Source of the DNA: Platerodrilus igneus
Lineage: Eukaryota; Arthropoda; Insecta; Coleoptera; Lycidae
Length of the DNA: 64,000 bases
Direction of reading: 5' to 3'
Assembly (NCBI GenBank): GCA_036346225.1
Contig: JARFIW010001366.1
Location: 1 to 64,000 of the forward strand
Shown here: one piece after another, positions 45,143 to 57,458 of the stretch
How positions within the stretch are numbered: the stretch's first letter is position 1
Layout: every line of letters begins with the position of its first letter
Position numbers and translations under genes: made by a program
The notes under the pieces: generated by a model
What the model saw: the letters and a program-made list of their open reading frames with translations, nothing else
The model's database searches: none
What the model was told of the DNA's origin: nothing

Positions 45143-45898
45143 AGTAGTGGGGTAAGGCCGGTCCTAATTCAAAACATGTTCACACGTATTTTCCATATGT
45201 AAAATACACGTGCATCGTTTTGAATTAGGATCGGCCTTATATACTTTCAATGTAAAATAGTTGTGAAAACATTTCAATGTAAAATATTTGTGAAAACATG
45301 AATTCTTATATACTTTCAAATGTAAAATACTTGTGGGCACGTTTTGAATTAGGATCGGCTTTATATTACTTTCAATGAAACAAACTTCAAAACACACGTA
45401 TGTTGAAAAATGTAAATGCAGAGAAAAATGTGTGTAGCTGTTTTGAATTCGGTTTTCTAGCGAGAAGTTACACGTGCACCGTTTTGAATTAGGATCGGCC
45501 TAATATACTTTTAATGTAAAATACTTGTAAGCATGTTTTGAAGTCAGACTGGCTTTATATTACTTTCAATGGAACATACATACTTTAAAACACACGTATG
45601 TTGAAAAATGTAAGTGCAGAGAAAATGTGTGTAGATGTTTTGAATTTGGTTTTCTAGCGAGAAGTTATAACGTATGCCAGATGCAAAATATCGCATTCAA
45701 GTCAATTGCGTTTAATTAAAGTGGATTCTGATTTATGTTTTTTATTTATGTTTAGAGGCTGCAAATACACAAGGACGGTTTCAATTCAAAATGTGTTCAC
45801 TATTGTGATAGGTTAAAAAGTGGGTTGGCAAAGTACGCAGATGGTGGTAATCTGCTATATAAGGAGATTGTTCCTAATATTAATTTAATTAGACGAAG
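45143..45898 (+). repeat. Polinton P2 left TIR
   Basis: Longer than the right TIR (about 755 against 493 bp) because GAATTAGGATCGGCCTTATA-type modules are iterated more often. The terminal hairpin is at about 45153-45239. Confidence 0.88.
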
Positions 45899-45924
45899 TT
45901 TACTGCATATATTTACATGCAAAC

Positions 45925-46457
45925 ATGTATATAATTGATATTCAGGGATTTAAATACAAGAAAAACGAGTTTGTGTGCAAAGAAATTGCGGTTTTAGACT
46001 TGTTGTTAGGTGATGTTTGGCATCAAATTTCTAAACTGCCAATGCAGTATAGTTGTTTGAGCCAAGATCATATAAAACATAGCGACTGGGTGACAAGAAA
46101 TATTTATGGTCTTTCTTGGGATGAATCTTCAACGGCTGGAATGGTGTCATCATATATAGCGCTTTATTTGAAGCAAACTATCCGACCCGGTGAAGAGTAT
46201 TTGTGAATGGTCTAGAAAAGAAGAAATTGATTGAAACATATCTAATGCAAAACTTTGTAACTGATATGCTTGCACTAGGATGTCTTAAGCTATCGGAGTT
46301 AAAAATCAACAATCGTTTAAAATATAACATCCATTGTTGTAGACACAGCAATAATAATCTGCAAATGCGCAAAACAAAATACCTTTTATTAAAAGAATGG
46401 CTCGATAATAATAAAAACAATAGAAAGGTATTATCTGTATTATTTATTTTAATATAA
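45925..46457 (+). pseudogene. IDIQGF-motif Polinton protein, unit 2
   Basis: Same as the unit 1 copy through GEEYL at 46206, with the same frameshift before NGLEKKK. At the 3' end a shorter T-run restores the KYLLLKEWLDNN reading that unit 1 breaks, but one A fewer in the following run moves the stop to 46457. Function unknown. Confidence 0.65.
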
Positions 46458-46590
46458 TTTTACAATGTTAGCCTTACAAAATTCCTTTTTATTAAAAGAA
46501 TGGCTTTATAATAATAAAAAACAATAGAAAGATTTTGTTTGTATTATTTATTTTAATATAATTTTACAATGTTAGCCTTATTAACTATTA

Positions 46591-47529
46591 TTATAACAAC
46601 TTCCAGCAAACATTATTTTTATCGATCCAGCTATTGTGTACGTTAGAGAAGCCTAACCATTTTACAAAGACTTAATTTCACTCTTTCTTAGGACTTTTTA
46701 CCAGGTAAATTCCTGGATGTTTAACTTTGCAACTCCGTTTCATAAAATGCACCTTTGATTTCTTTCTCGGCTTGATCTTCTAATATATTTGTTGTCGGAT
46801 TGGTTACGTTTACCTTTTAATCTTAAAATTTCATTTGACCAGTTTGGCGTGTAACCTTTCGTAAATGCTTCCTGTGTTTACTAATCCTCACACTGTCTTT
46901 AATTGAATATTTTGGTATTTTGGTTGCAAGTTTGATGTGGGTAAATGATGATTTAAGAATAGTTTTTCATTTGATTCATCAACTTTTACAGGTTTGACTC
47001 GATAGTATTGTGAACTGTATTGCTGTATTGTTTAACAATATCGCTTAAATTTTTATCCAATTGTAAGAACCGTTCAGGTTAAACAAGCGCCACACCTTTC
47101 CCTTTAAAGTTCTAATTACACGTTCCACAATGCATGCTTTCTTTGTAGAAAAAACACTATAATGGTTTCTGCCATATGTCTGCATTAAGGATTGAAAGTG
47201 TTTGTTATAATATTCATTACTAAAATCAGACTGCAAATTTCTTGGTGGATATTTTAATTTATTAAAAATTGTTTTCATTGCAGCAGTAACATCAATACCC
47301 GTTTTACTTTTAAGTGGTACAGCCCATACGTATTTGGAGAAACAATCAATAACTACTAAAATGTATTTAAATCCTTTGTTTGTTTGCGAATATGGTAGCA
47401 TTTCAATCAAATCGGTCTGAAGGTCATTTAAACCATTTACTATCACTTTGCGTTTCTTGAAATTTATTCTTGCAGGTTTATGAAGTTTATTTACTATATC
47501 TTCTTTCACTTTGATTGAGCAACTATCAT
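46591..47529 (-). pseudogene. int: Integrase, unit 2
   Basis: The catalytic core is open from 47509 to 47045 with all three acidic residues (QTDLIEM, QSDFSNEYYN, IVERVIRTLKG). The C-terminal half, open in unit 1, is here broken by a dense series of one-base losses in homopolymers between about 46690 and 47050. The local pattern looks more like sequencing or polishing error than natural decay. Confidence 0.85.
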
Positions 47530-47577
47530 AATACTTTTTTCTAATCAGGATTTATTAAACACAATTAATAAATACTT

Positions 47578-47907
47578 CTATGTTTGAATGTCGTGGGCTC
47601 CAATTGCTTTGAAAGGAACTTTTAATATAAAATCAAGAAACATTGTGGTATTGTTTATGATAGCACCGCTGTCACGAATGCTGATTACATCTATACGTTT
47701 AAGCAAAAATTCTTGTAACTGTGCAATTACATAACTTTTTTCGTTTATAAGAATTTCTATGTCTTGCGGGTATCCTTTAATATTCTCAATGACTGCTTCC
47801 TCATAAGGAAATTGATAATTATGTTTAATGTTGAAAATAAGGAATGTCTTGTTACCATCGAGGAATGTACTAGAGTAAAACGTTGCTACTGCCGTGTAAT
47901 GTAGCAT
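47578..47907 (-). CDS. Unknown 109-aa Polinton protein, unit 2
   Basis: Open frame differing from the unit 1 copy by one residue near the start of the upstream extension (Asn to Lys). It keeps its position between DUF8207 and integrase. No recognisable fold. Confidence 0.6.
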   Translation of the reverse strand: MLHYTAVATFYSSTFLDGNKTFLIFNIKHNYQFPYEEAVIENIKGYPQDIEILINEKSYVIAQLQEFLLKRIDVISIRDSGAIINNTTMFLDFILKVPFKAIGAHDIQT

Positions 47908-48024
47908 ATGTAACTTGTACTCAATCAAGGTTTCAAAACCTTCATTTTTTTGTTTTCATATTCCTGTTTACTTATATCTATTTTACGGTTATTTAAGTGC
48001 CTTCCAAATTTGTCAATTGTCATA

Positions 48025-49024
48025 TCATCTAATCACTTTCGCCTCACGCAATTCTTCAATGATCGAATTTATCTCGTTGCCGTGACCTGTGTGTCCAGCA
48101 GTCTGAGATGAAACTAAAAGCCGTAATCTATCAACAAGTTCATTGGGATCGTTCCAATATAAATAATCTATAGCGTTATTTGATACTTCCATTGTCATAC
48201 CGTCTCCAAGACGCTTTCTATAGGGTAATGTTCTAGGTCTACGGGGTGTTTGGGAAAGTTTGTTTAATGTAGATATTATATTTTTGTATTTATATGAATT
48301 ATTACCCTAAATTTGTTCTGTTTCAGAATAATATCTTCTATTAGCATTTGTTCTTTTCACAATATCAAGGTACGACTTTAGATCTTGCGATCTGTACCCG
48401 ACAGGATATTTTTTAAACAGTATCATTTATTAGAACATGTTCATCATCCAACACGAAATTCGAATTGCCTCTCATAAGACCATTTGAATCAGGGTTAAAC
48501 CTAGTACCATATTTATGATCAAATTCGTTCTTAACATCTTTAAACATATTGTAAATATATTCTCGAGGTAGCGGATGTAGCTGTTCAAGATAATGTGTCA
48601 TACCAGGTGAATTGGCAAAGCTTTGTATATATTCCTGGGCTTCTTGTGCATTTCGATTAACTTCTGCTTCGTATTCATTCTCAACATCATCATCATCATC
48701 TTCCTCTATGGCATCATTTTTTATATTCGGTATATGCTGAGCAATAACCGTCGAATCAATATAGTCAACGTTCCTTTCTTGCAATTTAGGCTTAATATTT
48801 TTTACACTGCTATTAGGCAGTTCTTCTTCTTCTACTTTAAATTTTTCTTTCTTTATCACAGTTTCCCTATCCAGTTTATTAGCAATAGTTTCTAATCGCG
48901 ATGTTATGGGTAAGATTGATTCCACTTGGACGACTTCATTATCTTTTAATTGGCGCCATTTGTTTTTTACAATGTTTCTATTCTTAATTAAAATTCTTTT
49001 AAGCTTTATCGCCTCCTTGTTCAT
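48025..49024 (-). pseudogene. DUF8207-type protein, unit 2
   Basis: It carries the same 34-bp deletion and stop after VLINDTV as unit 1. Substitutions relative to unit 1 include MTHYLEQL for MTHYVEQL, RFNPDSNG for RFNTDSNG and RETVIKK for RESVIKK. The Pro and Leu forms look ancestral. Confidence 0.7.
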
Positions 49025-49088
49025 TGCGTAAAAAGTTTACTGTAATAAAAGATTCTTCGATACTAACGATACTTGCGTCTCTCAAGGT

Positions 49089-49776
49089 TTAAATATGTAT
49101 GAAGTGATCAAAACCTATAAGGTACCTTTCTTGACCTGGATCACTATCTTTGTCTACAACTAAGGAACCGTATTTGTCTTGCCAACAAGCAGCACATATT
49201 TCACGGAATTTATCATACTTCATGTCAGTATTGACGTGATCGTCATATATGTGTTTTACGTTTAAATCATCTTGTTTAAATAAAACTAAAAAATTAGCAT
49301 TATCACGTAGTAAGTGCTTAGATATACGAGTATAACTTTGACAAAGGTAAAAACTGTCCACTTGCTTATGACGCCCCATACTAAAGTATTCCCTAATGAC
49401 ACCTTGTTTATCGCAAGCTACATCATCAAAAACACATAGAATTATTTCGAGCATCAGATGGTGATATAATATTATTAGTACTGAAAAATGTATAATATTT
49501 GATCCTTTCTATTGGTCGCAGTAGACTTTCAAGATATTGATGCTCTGGTTGATAAAGTGATTTAGAATATACATATACGTTTTCAAACTTTAAACCATTA
49601 TGATGTTCTATCAACCCAATCATAACGTTGGTTTTACCGCAATTTGATTGACTAACAACTAGACATCGAATAGATGAAGGCAGAAAAGCGCTATGTTTTT
49701 TCTTTTTAGCTAAGCATTGCACGCCAATGTCATTATTGTTTATAGTTTAAGGTGTTGATTGTTTCACAACAAGCAT
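49089..49776 (-). pseudogene. Packaging ATPase, unit 2
   Basis: Identical in layout to unit 1. The P-loop SQSNCGKTNVMIG and Walker B-like FDDVACDKQ are visible, with the same frame break between the N- and C-terminal parts. The 45-bp TA repeat sits directly upstream of the start. Confidence 0.82.
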
Positions 49777-49811
49777 GTTTGCAAGTACTAAATTCGATTG
49801 TAAAAAAGTGG

Positions 49812-49813
<2 letters not shown>

Positions 49814-49858
<45 letters not shown>
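49814..49858. repeat. (TA)n tract in the ATPase/PLA2-like intergenic promoter, unit 2
   Basis: An uninterrupted TA run of about 45 bp, roughly 20 bp longer than in unit 1. It is followed by the conserved GAGTATATAAAGAATC box. Confidence 0.85.
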
Positions 49859-49860
<2 letters not shown>

Positions 49861-49941
49861 AAACGGCGAGTATATAAAGAATCATTAGTTCACAATATTT
49901 TATTTATTTACTGCACAGCTTGAGATGACAGTTGTCCGCTA

Positions 49942-50732
49942 ATGATTACATATAATAATTCTAAAACTACTGGGAACGGACTGTTAAATACTGTAATTAA
50001 CAATTTACCATTTGAAGCGCATATTGCGGGTTACAAATTTTGCGGTCCGGGTACAAAACTAACCAAACGGTAAGCTCGGGGAGACAAGGGAATAAACAAG
50101 TTAGACGAGGCTAGTAAGGAGCACGATATTGCATACTCCAAAAAAAAGAATCTATCTAAACGCCATCAAGCAGATTCGAAGTTAGTTCAGTTAGCTACAG
50201 AAAGACTAAATTCTGGTGACTCGTCTTTAGGTGAAAAAGTAGCAGCATTTGGTGTGGCTACCGCAATGAAAGCTAAAGTAAAACTTGGTATGGGTACTTG
50301 TGCATCACTGAGAACAAAAAATATCAATAAAATAAGAAAACTGATAAAGAAACGTAAAATAAGAAGTACGCCAGGTATTAAAAGTATTATCAAGCAAGCA
50401 CGTACAGCTTTAAAAAAGGCTAAAGGATCTAATATTATGGATGCAATCAACATAGCAATTAAGGCCGCCAATACAGCAAAACAAAAAAAGCATATTAAAT
50501 CAGCTCGTATTATATCAATTCCTAAAACAGGAGGTTTTCTACCACTAATACCAATTTTGCAGGCCTAAGCGCCCTTGGTACTCTTACTGGAGGTGCAGCT
50601 ACTGTTGCAAAAGCAGTTTCAGATACTAAAATAGCTAAGGAACAACTAGCGGAAAAACAACGTCATAACAAGGCAATTGAGGACATTGCAGTCGGAAACG
50701 GCATGTACATCAAACCTTATAAAAAGTTTTAG
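49942..50732 (+). pseudogene. PLA2-like domain protein, unit 2
   Basis: ATG at 49942. It has the same early stop in the PLA2-like domain as unit 1. A lost T in the IPIF-coding run (about 50558) additionally separates the hydrophobic stretch from the upstream basic segment. Start and end match unit 1. Confidence 0.75.
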
Positions 50733-50769
50733 TCCTTTTTAGCCCTGCAAAACCTCAAAGGAACGCAAC

Positions 50770-51135
50770 ATGATTATACCTCATCGAGCACTAAGCAATG
50801 TAGAATTAATAGAGTTTGTTAAGCAATTAGAAGTACCATATTTCCGTGGAGTGTTCATGAGCAACAATCTTCCCAAGAAAGATAATTTAAAAGAATGTGG
50901 TATAATTAATTTAGATGGAATAGAAGGTTTTGGTACGCATTGGACCTCTTATAAAAAGTACGGTAGTAGCGCTATTTACTATGACAGCTATGGAAACCAG
51001 CGACCGCCAACAGAGTTGATAAGTTATTTAAATAGCGGGGGTAAATGTAAAATTCTTTATAACATTAACCAAGAACAATCGTACGGTACTGTGTTTTGCG
51101 GTCATTTATGCTTACAATTTCTAAGTAGTACATAG
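50770..51135 (+). CDS. Adenain-like cysteine protease, P2
   Basis: The only protease copy without an inactivating change: an open frame of 121 codons from ATG 50770 (MIIPHRALSNVELIEFVKQL). The catalytic set is visible: His in GTHWTSYKK, Asp in YYDSYGNQRPP, a Gln in NQEQSYG and the nucleophile Cys in VFCGHLCLQFL. It would mature Polinton capsid proteins. It follows the PLA2-like gene by about 40 bp and precedes penton by 20 bp on the same strand. It is compact relative to adenovirus protease, as is usual in Polintons. Confidence 0.82.
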   Translation: MIIPHRALSNVELIEFVKQLEVPYFRGVFMSNNLPKKDNLKECGIINLDGIEGFGTHWTSYKKYGSSAIYYDSYGNQRPPTELISYLNSGGKCKILYNINQEQSYGTVFCGHLCLQFLSST

Positions 51136-51154
51136 AACTGCGTATGAAGTTGTC

Positions 51155-51906
51155 ATGTCGTACACTTTTACACTAACGGGAAACACTTCAGTTTTAACAA
51201 GCAACTTTAATCCGCCTATAAACTTGGATAATGATTCGGAGTACGTATAAGGATTAACAAATTTTGAGTCTTATAACACAATTCCAAACATAGAAAAAGG
51301 AATAAATAATAAATTGTATTATGGATCTAACGGAGAATTCATAGAAATACTTGAAGGTGCTTATGAGATTAGAGAAATTAATAAATATCTTCAAAAAGCT
51401 TTAGGTGATAAAAGATGGCGTGGTCGTATGGAACAATCACGAAGCGCTAGAAAGACGCCAGTGTATATAGAAATTACAACTGACAATAATACACTTAAAT
51501 GTAGTATTAAATGTAGTCTAGATGTGGATTTTACCTAAAAGGATTCAATTGGTTCTCTACTCGGTTTCAATCCGCGAAAATTGCTAGCATATGTCACGCA
51601 TCAAGCAGACTACGCGATCAATATTTGTAAAGTGAATGCAGTTTTAATCGATTGCAATATTGCAGGTGGATCCTATTTAAATAGTAAACCAGTCCATGTA
51701 ATACACGAATTTTTTCCTCAAGTACCTGCAGGTTTTAAAATTGTCGAGTGCCCACCTACGATTATATATCTACCAATCAGGTCACGTATAATAAATGAAG
51801 TAATAGTTAAAGTGTTAGATCAAGATGGAAATTTAGTTAATTTCAGAGGAGAACTGCTAACTTAAGGCTGCATTTAAAAAAAATCTGCAATAGCCATGGG
51901 TATTAA
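51155..51906 (+). pseudogene. Penton-like minor capsid protein, P2
   Basis: ATG at 51155 (MSYTFTLTGNTSVLTSN). A TAA interrupts after DSEYV, another after DVDFT at 51538, and a frameshift before RLHLKK turns the end of RGELLT into a stop. The core with SYLNSKPVHVIHEFFPQVPA and DQDGNLVNFRGE is open. The different lesions from P1 show that the two copies decayed independently. Confidence 0.78.
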
Positions 51907-52056
51907 GTATAATGCACGCAACATGTCAACAACTGCTATAAATGCTGGAAATTTCAAAGTAATCGACACTCGATTGATTGTTTCAAGACCGCTAACAACA
52001 CAAAACCGGCAGTTTCTACAATCGTTAGGACTGCATTTATTTAATTAAAAAGTAGA

Positions 52057-53271
52057 ATGAATAGTGAAATACTGAACGTGCGTGAAAAAGTTTACTTCGA
52101 CAATGCAATTATTAATATTGAAAAACATACTCATCAACCTTATGCTAACACATCTTTAAACAATAATGATGAAATTTGAATCCCTAAACAACAACAAGAT
52201 GTATACATCTTACCATCGAAGAGCATGCTGTACATAGAAGGCAAATTAATTAAAACAGATGGAACGCCGTCTCAGACAGCAAAGTTTGTAAATAATGGGG
52301 TTTTGCTGTTGTTTGATGAAATTAGATATGAGATTGGTGGTGTCATTGTAGATCGTGTTCGGAATCCTGGATTAACGTCTATAATGAAGGGATATGTTTC
52401 ATATAATAGCAATCAAAGTAAACATTAACAAAACGCTGGGTGGTTTTCTATGGATGATTCGCAAATAGTTGATGCCAATGAGAATTTTAACGTTGCAATA
52501 AACCTTTCAATGGTTCTCGGATTATGCGAAGATTTTAAAAAAATTATTTTAAACCTCCGCCATGAGTTAGTTTTACTACGTTCTAGTTTTGATACTAATG
52601 CTATAATTAATCCTACACCCGATGAGAAAATAAAAGTTGTTTTAAACAAAGTTTTATGGAAAATGTCTCATGTAGCCGTTGATGATACTCAACGAATTAA
52701 TTTAATTGAATGCGTTGCACAAAATCAGGATTTGCATATTCCGTTTAGAGGATGGGAGTTGCCTGAATATCAACTTCTACAAGAAACGAAACGTCATACA
52801 TGGAACATTAAAACAACAACACAATTAGGAAAACCAAGATATGTGATTGTTGGTTTCCAAACCAACCGAAAAAATAGATACATGAGCAACTACAGTCGTT
52901 TTGATCATTGCTATTTAACCAACATGAAACTCTATTTAAAGTCAGAAATTTTCCCGTACGATAACTTAAATTTCAAGTTCGAGAATAAACAGACTGCGTT
53001 GTTATATGAGATGTATGCTCAGTTTCAGCAATCATACTACGAAAAGGAAAATGAACCATTTTTTAATCCTGAAGATTTACGAAGTATTGCACCATTAGTA
53101 GTCATAGATTGATCTAGACAAAACGAAGAGTTAAAATCTGGTACTGTCGATATTAGATTAGAATTTGAAACTAGCAGAAACGTTTTTCCAAATACATCTT
53201 GTCATTGCCTTATACTTCATGATAAGATAGTCAAATACAATCCACTCTCAAACAGCATAAGAATATTATAA
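52057..53271 (+). pseudogene. Major capsid protein, P2
   Basis: ATG at 52057 (MNSEILNVREKVYFDNA). It retains the approximately 87 bp deleted in P1. Lesions are a stop at 52179 (DE then stop before IPKQQQ), a TAA at 52426 after NQSKH, and a TGA at 53110 after LVVID. Between them, 220 codons are open. It ends KYNPLSNSIRIL as in P1. It is followed by a 460-bp spacer and the converging PolB. Confidence 0.85.
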
Positions 53272-53732
53272 TTACTTTATTATTATTATTACTGTACCGT
53301 TACAAATTATAAAAAAACAATAAATCATTTAGCAATCACAGCCTATTTATTAATATTTTACTTGTTTTTACAATATCTTTTACATGTTTGAATTATTAAG
53401 TGATTTAGTAAACAGCCATAAACATTGACAATTTTAAATAAAAGTATTGTTATACATTTCTCAAATAAACTAACTGGTATGTTATTAACAAACTGGATTT
53501 TTTTTTAAATAGAACGGTTACTACTACTATTTTTTCTCTACAATACATTTATATTAATATAGTTCAACTCGGGCAGATGGAAAGGTATCCTATTTTTAGA
53601 TACATCCAAAACGAAAAACGGCGTACTTGTGCAGGTATAAACATAACACTGAAGTTTTTATAACTAAAAAATATTATATGTTAATCGAGATAAAATAAAT
53701 TGCATTCTTTATTTGAGCAAGTGGTTGAAGCT
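53272..53732. other. Non-coding spacer between converging genes, P2
   Basis: AT-rich spacer equivalent to 10003-10500 in P1, with similar sequence in inverse orientation. No gene is seen. Confidence 0.55.
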
Positions 53733-56700
53733 TTACAAGTCATTTCTGAGTGTATAGTTATACCCCCAAGGTTTAGTATCAGTGGTTGATGTACTAAGAA
53801 TTCTTTTATCATCACCTGGATTAAGAACAATTTTGTTTTGTTTAATAGTAAACACATCATGTTTGACTGATCTAATTAAACATTACTGTTTTTGTACAGT
53901 CTGTTTATAAAACAAAGCATTCTTATAATTATCAAAAGAAATTTGCTTAATACTTGCTAAGAAAGATCCCTTTGACTTTTGTATTATCCTATCCTGAACT
54001 CTGTAAGTATACATTTTAGATCTAAGTCCTACAAACTTTAGCATGATATCAGCATTGTTTTCATCTTTCATAATACCAGGCACCTTTTTATTTGATAATG
54101 GGGAATGATATTTGTTATGAGGGTCGTAATCGGAAGTATCAAATCTATGAATATCTTGTTTGATATAAGAGTAAATATCTTCAACGCTAAACTCGTATAT
54201 CAAACTATCCGTATCTGTGTACAGCAGCTTTGCTTTGTTATCAAATTGCGATTTTGTATAACTATAGTAAAATTCATATAAATAGGTTTTTGAAATATCT
54301 AGAATAGAGAAACCTACATAAATGGGTTAGTTTAAATAAACCTCTAATTTATTAATTTCTATTAAGACCAGATCTTTGTCTAACACAGTGCAACTGTAAA
54401 AATTAGGTTTCGCTATGTAACTACGAGCTCCAAACCGTCCTTCCCATTCGGTCACTAATTTCACATCTATCCTTTTCCGTAAGTTTTTCATCATTTTTCC
54501 ATAAACCGAATTTATCATATTTTTATAAAAGCATATATCGAAACTGTTTTTTGACTGTTGTCTTAATTTCGTCTTCAAATCAATGTATTCTTTTAACCAA
54601 GGGGCTTGTTTAAACCGAAGAACCTTATGAACTTTTTTCTGTTCTATACCGTAGCTTAAATACATTTTTAAATTCTTGTAGTGAAAATATAGTTGAGTTT
54701 TGGATATAAAGTTGTAAATATTTTCTTTAAGTTTAATTTATTAGAAGGTACTGGTGGTATCATATGTTCAGGCGCCAAAGGTAAGTCACTGTGAATTTCA
54801 TGTAAAGATACTGGGTAGTGTAAATCGCATTCAAAAATATATCCTACATCAGAATCATCGAGAATATTAAGTATGTCTAAACGTACTATATCTGGACTGG
54901 TACCATCTAAAAATTCAAATTCTCCATATGGAAGATATTCAGACATTGCAGCCCCATATAAATTATTAACATCAAAATACATTAAATATTCAGAATCGAA
55001 ATTCGGATCATAATCTGCATTCATATATTTGTTATTTGCTTTGGCATATCTATTCGAACATTGAAAAACACCACCACGAATTCCCCTCTCTAAAAACATT
55101 ATTTTTTCAATATCAGTAAGCAACTCGAGTTTAACGTTCGTCGTTTTTAACATTGCATCTAGAGCTAAACCAGAAGCCGTAAAGTAATGCAGTGGATCTA
55201 ACTTATACGTGAACATGCAAGTTTTTCTAAAGTTTTCAAATATATCAGTCAATAGCAGTACATCTGTTTTTAAATATAGATCTGAATAGTCCCCTAGTGT
55301 TTTTATATTAAATGTTTGCCAAACGTGTTTAGCATGATTGTAGTCTGCATCTGAGACAGGGTAAATCGGTTTCATTGAGCCTATCCCAAGAGTTAATGTA
55401 ATAATAGGGAAATATGCCTTTACACGTAAGTAACTGAAACTCATTATCAGTGTTGCAATTTTCCCTGGTGATGGATTTTTTATTATCATCTAAGTAGGAA
55501 GCTAATTTTTCGATGCTAGATGCCATAAACCTGAATGAATCGATAAATCTAAAACTAACTTTCATACCTTTTACATATTTTGTAAAAGATATGTATTTTT
55601 CCTTATTTATTGGTAGAATGCTTAACGAACCTGAAAACTCTAACGGAATTTTTTTAATAATAAAATGCGAATCGTAGCCTGATAAGTTATGAAAAACTAC
55701 TGGTATCATATAAGAATTATGGTAATTGATGTTGCAATCTTGATGAGCCGCTCCTCGATATTCACCTGTAAAGTGGCAGTGATCGCGAACTCTAATATCA
55801 TCTATACTAAAAGGTGTATTGCAAATGTGACAATGAAGGGCAAATTTAAATGCTGACTTTTGTTCTTCTGTTAAAGGGTTCATAGGTTTTTTGTTACAGA
55901 AAACTTTATTAGTCGTTTCTGAAATCAGTTTCAATTGAGCAACAAACCATTCTATACAATCCTTTCCGCGATACAATTGAAATTTGAAATATTTATTATC
56001 ATACGAGCATTTCAAATAGTACGCTACACTAAAGGGTATATGCCTTTGGTAACGGACTGTGTTAAATATTACCTCCGACTCATTGCATGGTTCTAATATA
56101 CATTCGAGATCTGCATAAACTACAAATGATACTTTTTCTTGATAGTGGAAATGTTTAAATGTTAGATACTTTTCGGATTCTTCGGGTAATCTTATTTAGC
56201 AAGTATTCTGTTTTTCGCAATAATTCGAATGACGCTTAAGTAATGCTGCTGTACTAAAATTATTTAAACATCTATAACAAAAAAATTTTCTATGGTGATG
56301 TGAAGACAACTGTTTTGCAAATAATTTTGGCATATCCTTAATCCAAGTAAAATGAAAGTGATTCTATTCTCATTAGCATTTGTCGGACGAGAATATTGTA
56401 AGGAATCATTATTTAAAACTAACAGATTTATAGGTTCTATTTTTTTTTAAATTTTCACTTAAACAAAATGGCAGAATTCTAGTATTTTCTATACAATATA
56501 GGTTAATTGCGAGATTGTTAAGCTTCTCAATTTTTTTTATGCCTTTTAATGCGATTGGAAACTGAATTGAATTGTAGCGTAATACTGTATCAAAATGTGG
56601 ATAGCTAGATATTCTCTGACTATTTTGTTTAGCAGGACATAAAGCGGAAACCAAGCTCCAAAGAATGCAATGTTGGTCGATATTTATTACATTTACAACA

Positions 56701-57458
56701 GCTTTTTTTTTTATAAAGTCCGGAACCGGAACAAACGTTGAACACCCTTTTTTAAGTAGATCATAATTGTTTATATTTACATTCAAGTGTAAAACTTCTT
56801 GGATTGCCCAACCTGAATCCTTTTCGCTAAATTCCTCTAATAGCTTCGAAATCTTGTCCAATACGTTCTCCTTATACCACCGCTTGAGATTGGTATTTAT
56901 ATCAATGTGACGATTTGCAGTAGAAAACGTCTTCAAATCTATTTCGCCAGTTGTAGACTTAACAAAGTTAGCGGTCAATATTACATTAACTTTCAACATT
57001 GACTTTTTTAAGCAAGCAACAATCTTGCGTTTAAAACTAGCGAACGCCTTGTCTAAGAACACTAGAGGATCTCTATAACTTAAATTGGTAATATAGTCCC
57101 GTAATTATTCGACTTCCAAACTTGATTGTACATCATGCCAAATCAGATTTTTTCGAATATGACCTCTAAAAAGCGTTGCATCAATACCTTTACCTTGATA
57201 TTCCAAAGAGCGTTTCAAGTGCCTCAATCGTACAAGATAACTTTTAAGATGTGCCAAATTAGATTCCAGTCTACTAGGATTTTCCTGACGATTGTCTTCG
57301 TATACCTTATTTCTAATAGCAAGGTTCAATATACTAATATTTGATTTGATAATTATAATGTGTTTCGTTATTGCATCGACTGATCTGATTAGATTCACGC
57401 ATTTCAAACTTAATTTCAAAATAGCACTACTAATCTCGGCCACGGCTTTAGAATTCAT
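53733..57458 (-). pseudogene. polB: Protein-primed DNA polymerase B, P2, fragmented
   Basis: The start is the ATG at 57458 (MNSKAVAEISSAILK), matching 6247 in P1. It is far more broken than P1, in at least seven open pieces (57458-57105, 57062-56409, 56015-55329, 55489-54668, 54665-54327 and 54203-53883 plus a tail). The DVNNLYG (motif A) and NSVYGK (motif B) blocks and the [20 protein letters not shown] cluster are visible, and motif C lies near 54213. A stop falls before PIYVGFS at about 54329, and about 13 codons are deleted near 55345 after RLNETDL. Not functional. Confidence 0.9.

Larger units (their letters stand above)
39411..51053. repeat. Tandem duplication, unit 2 (11.64 kb)
   Basis: Second copy of 27750-39410. 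Its right end continues without a break into the rest of the protease (AATTCTTTATAACATT), so this unit is joined to the complete Polinton. Its left end is the chimeric junction. It is about 18 bp shorter overall through many small indels. Confidence 0.93.
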
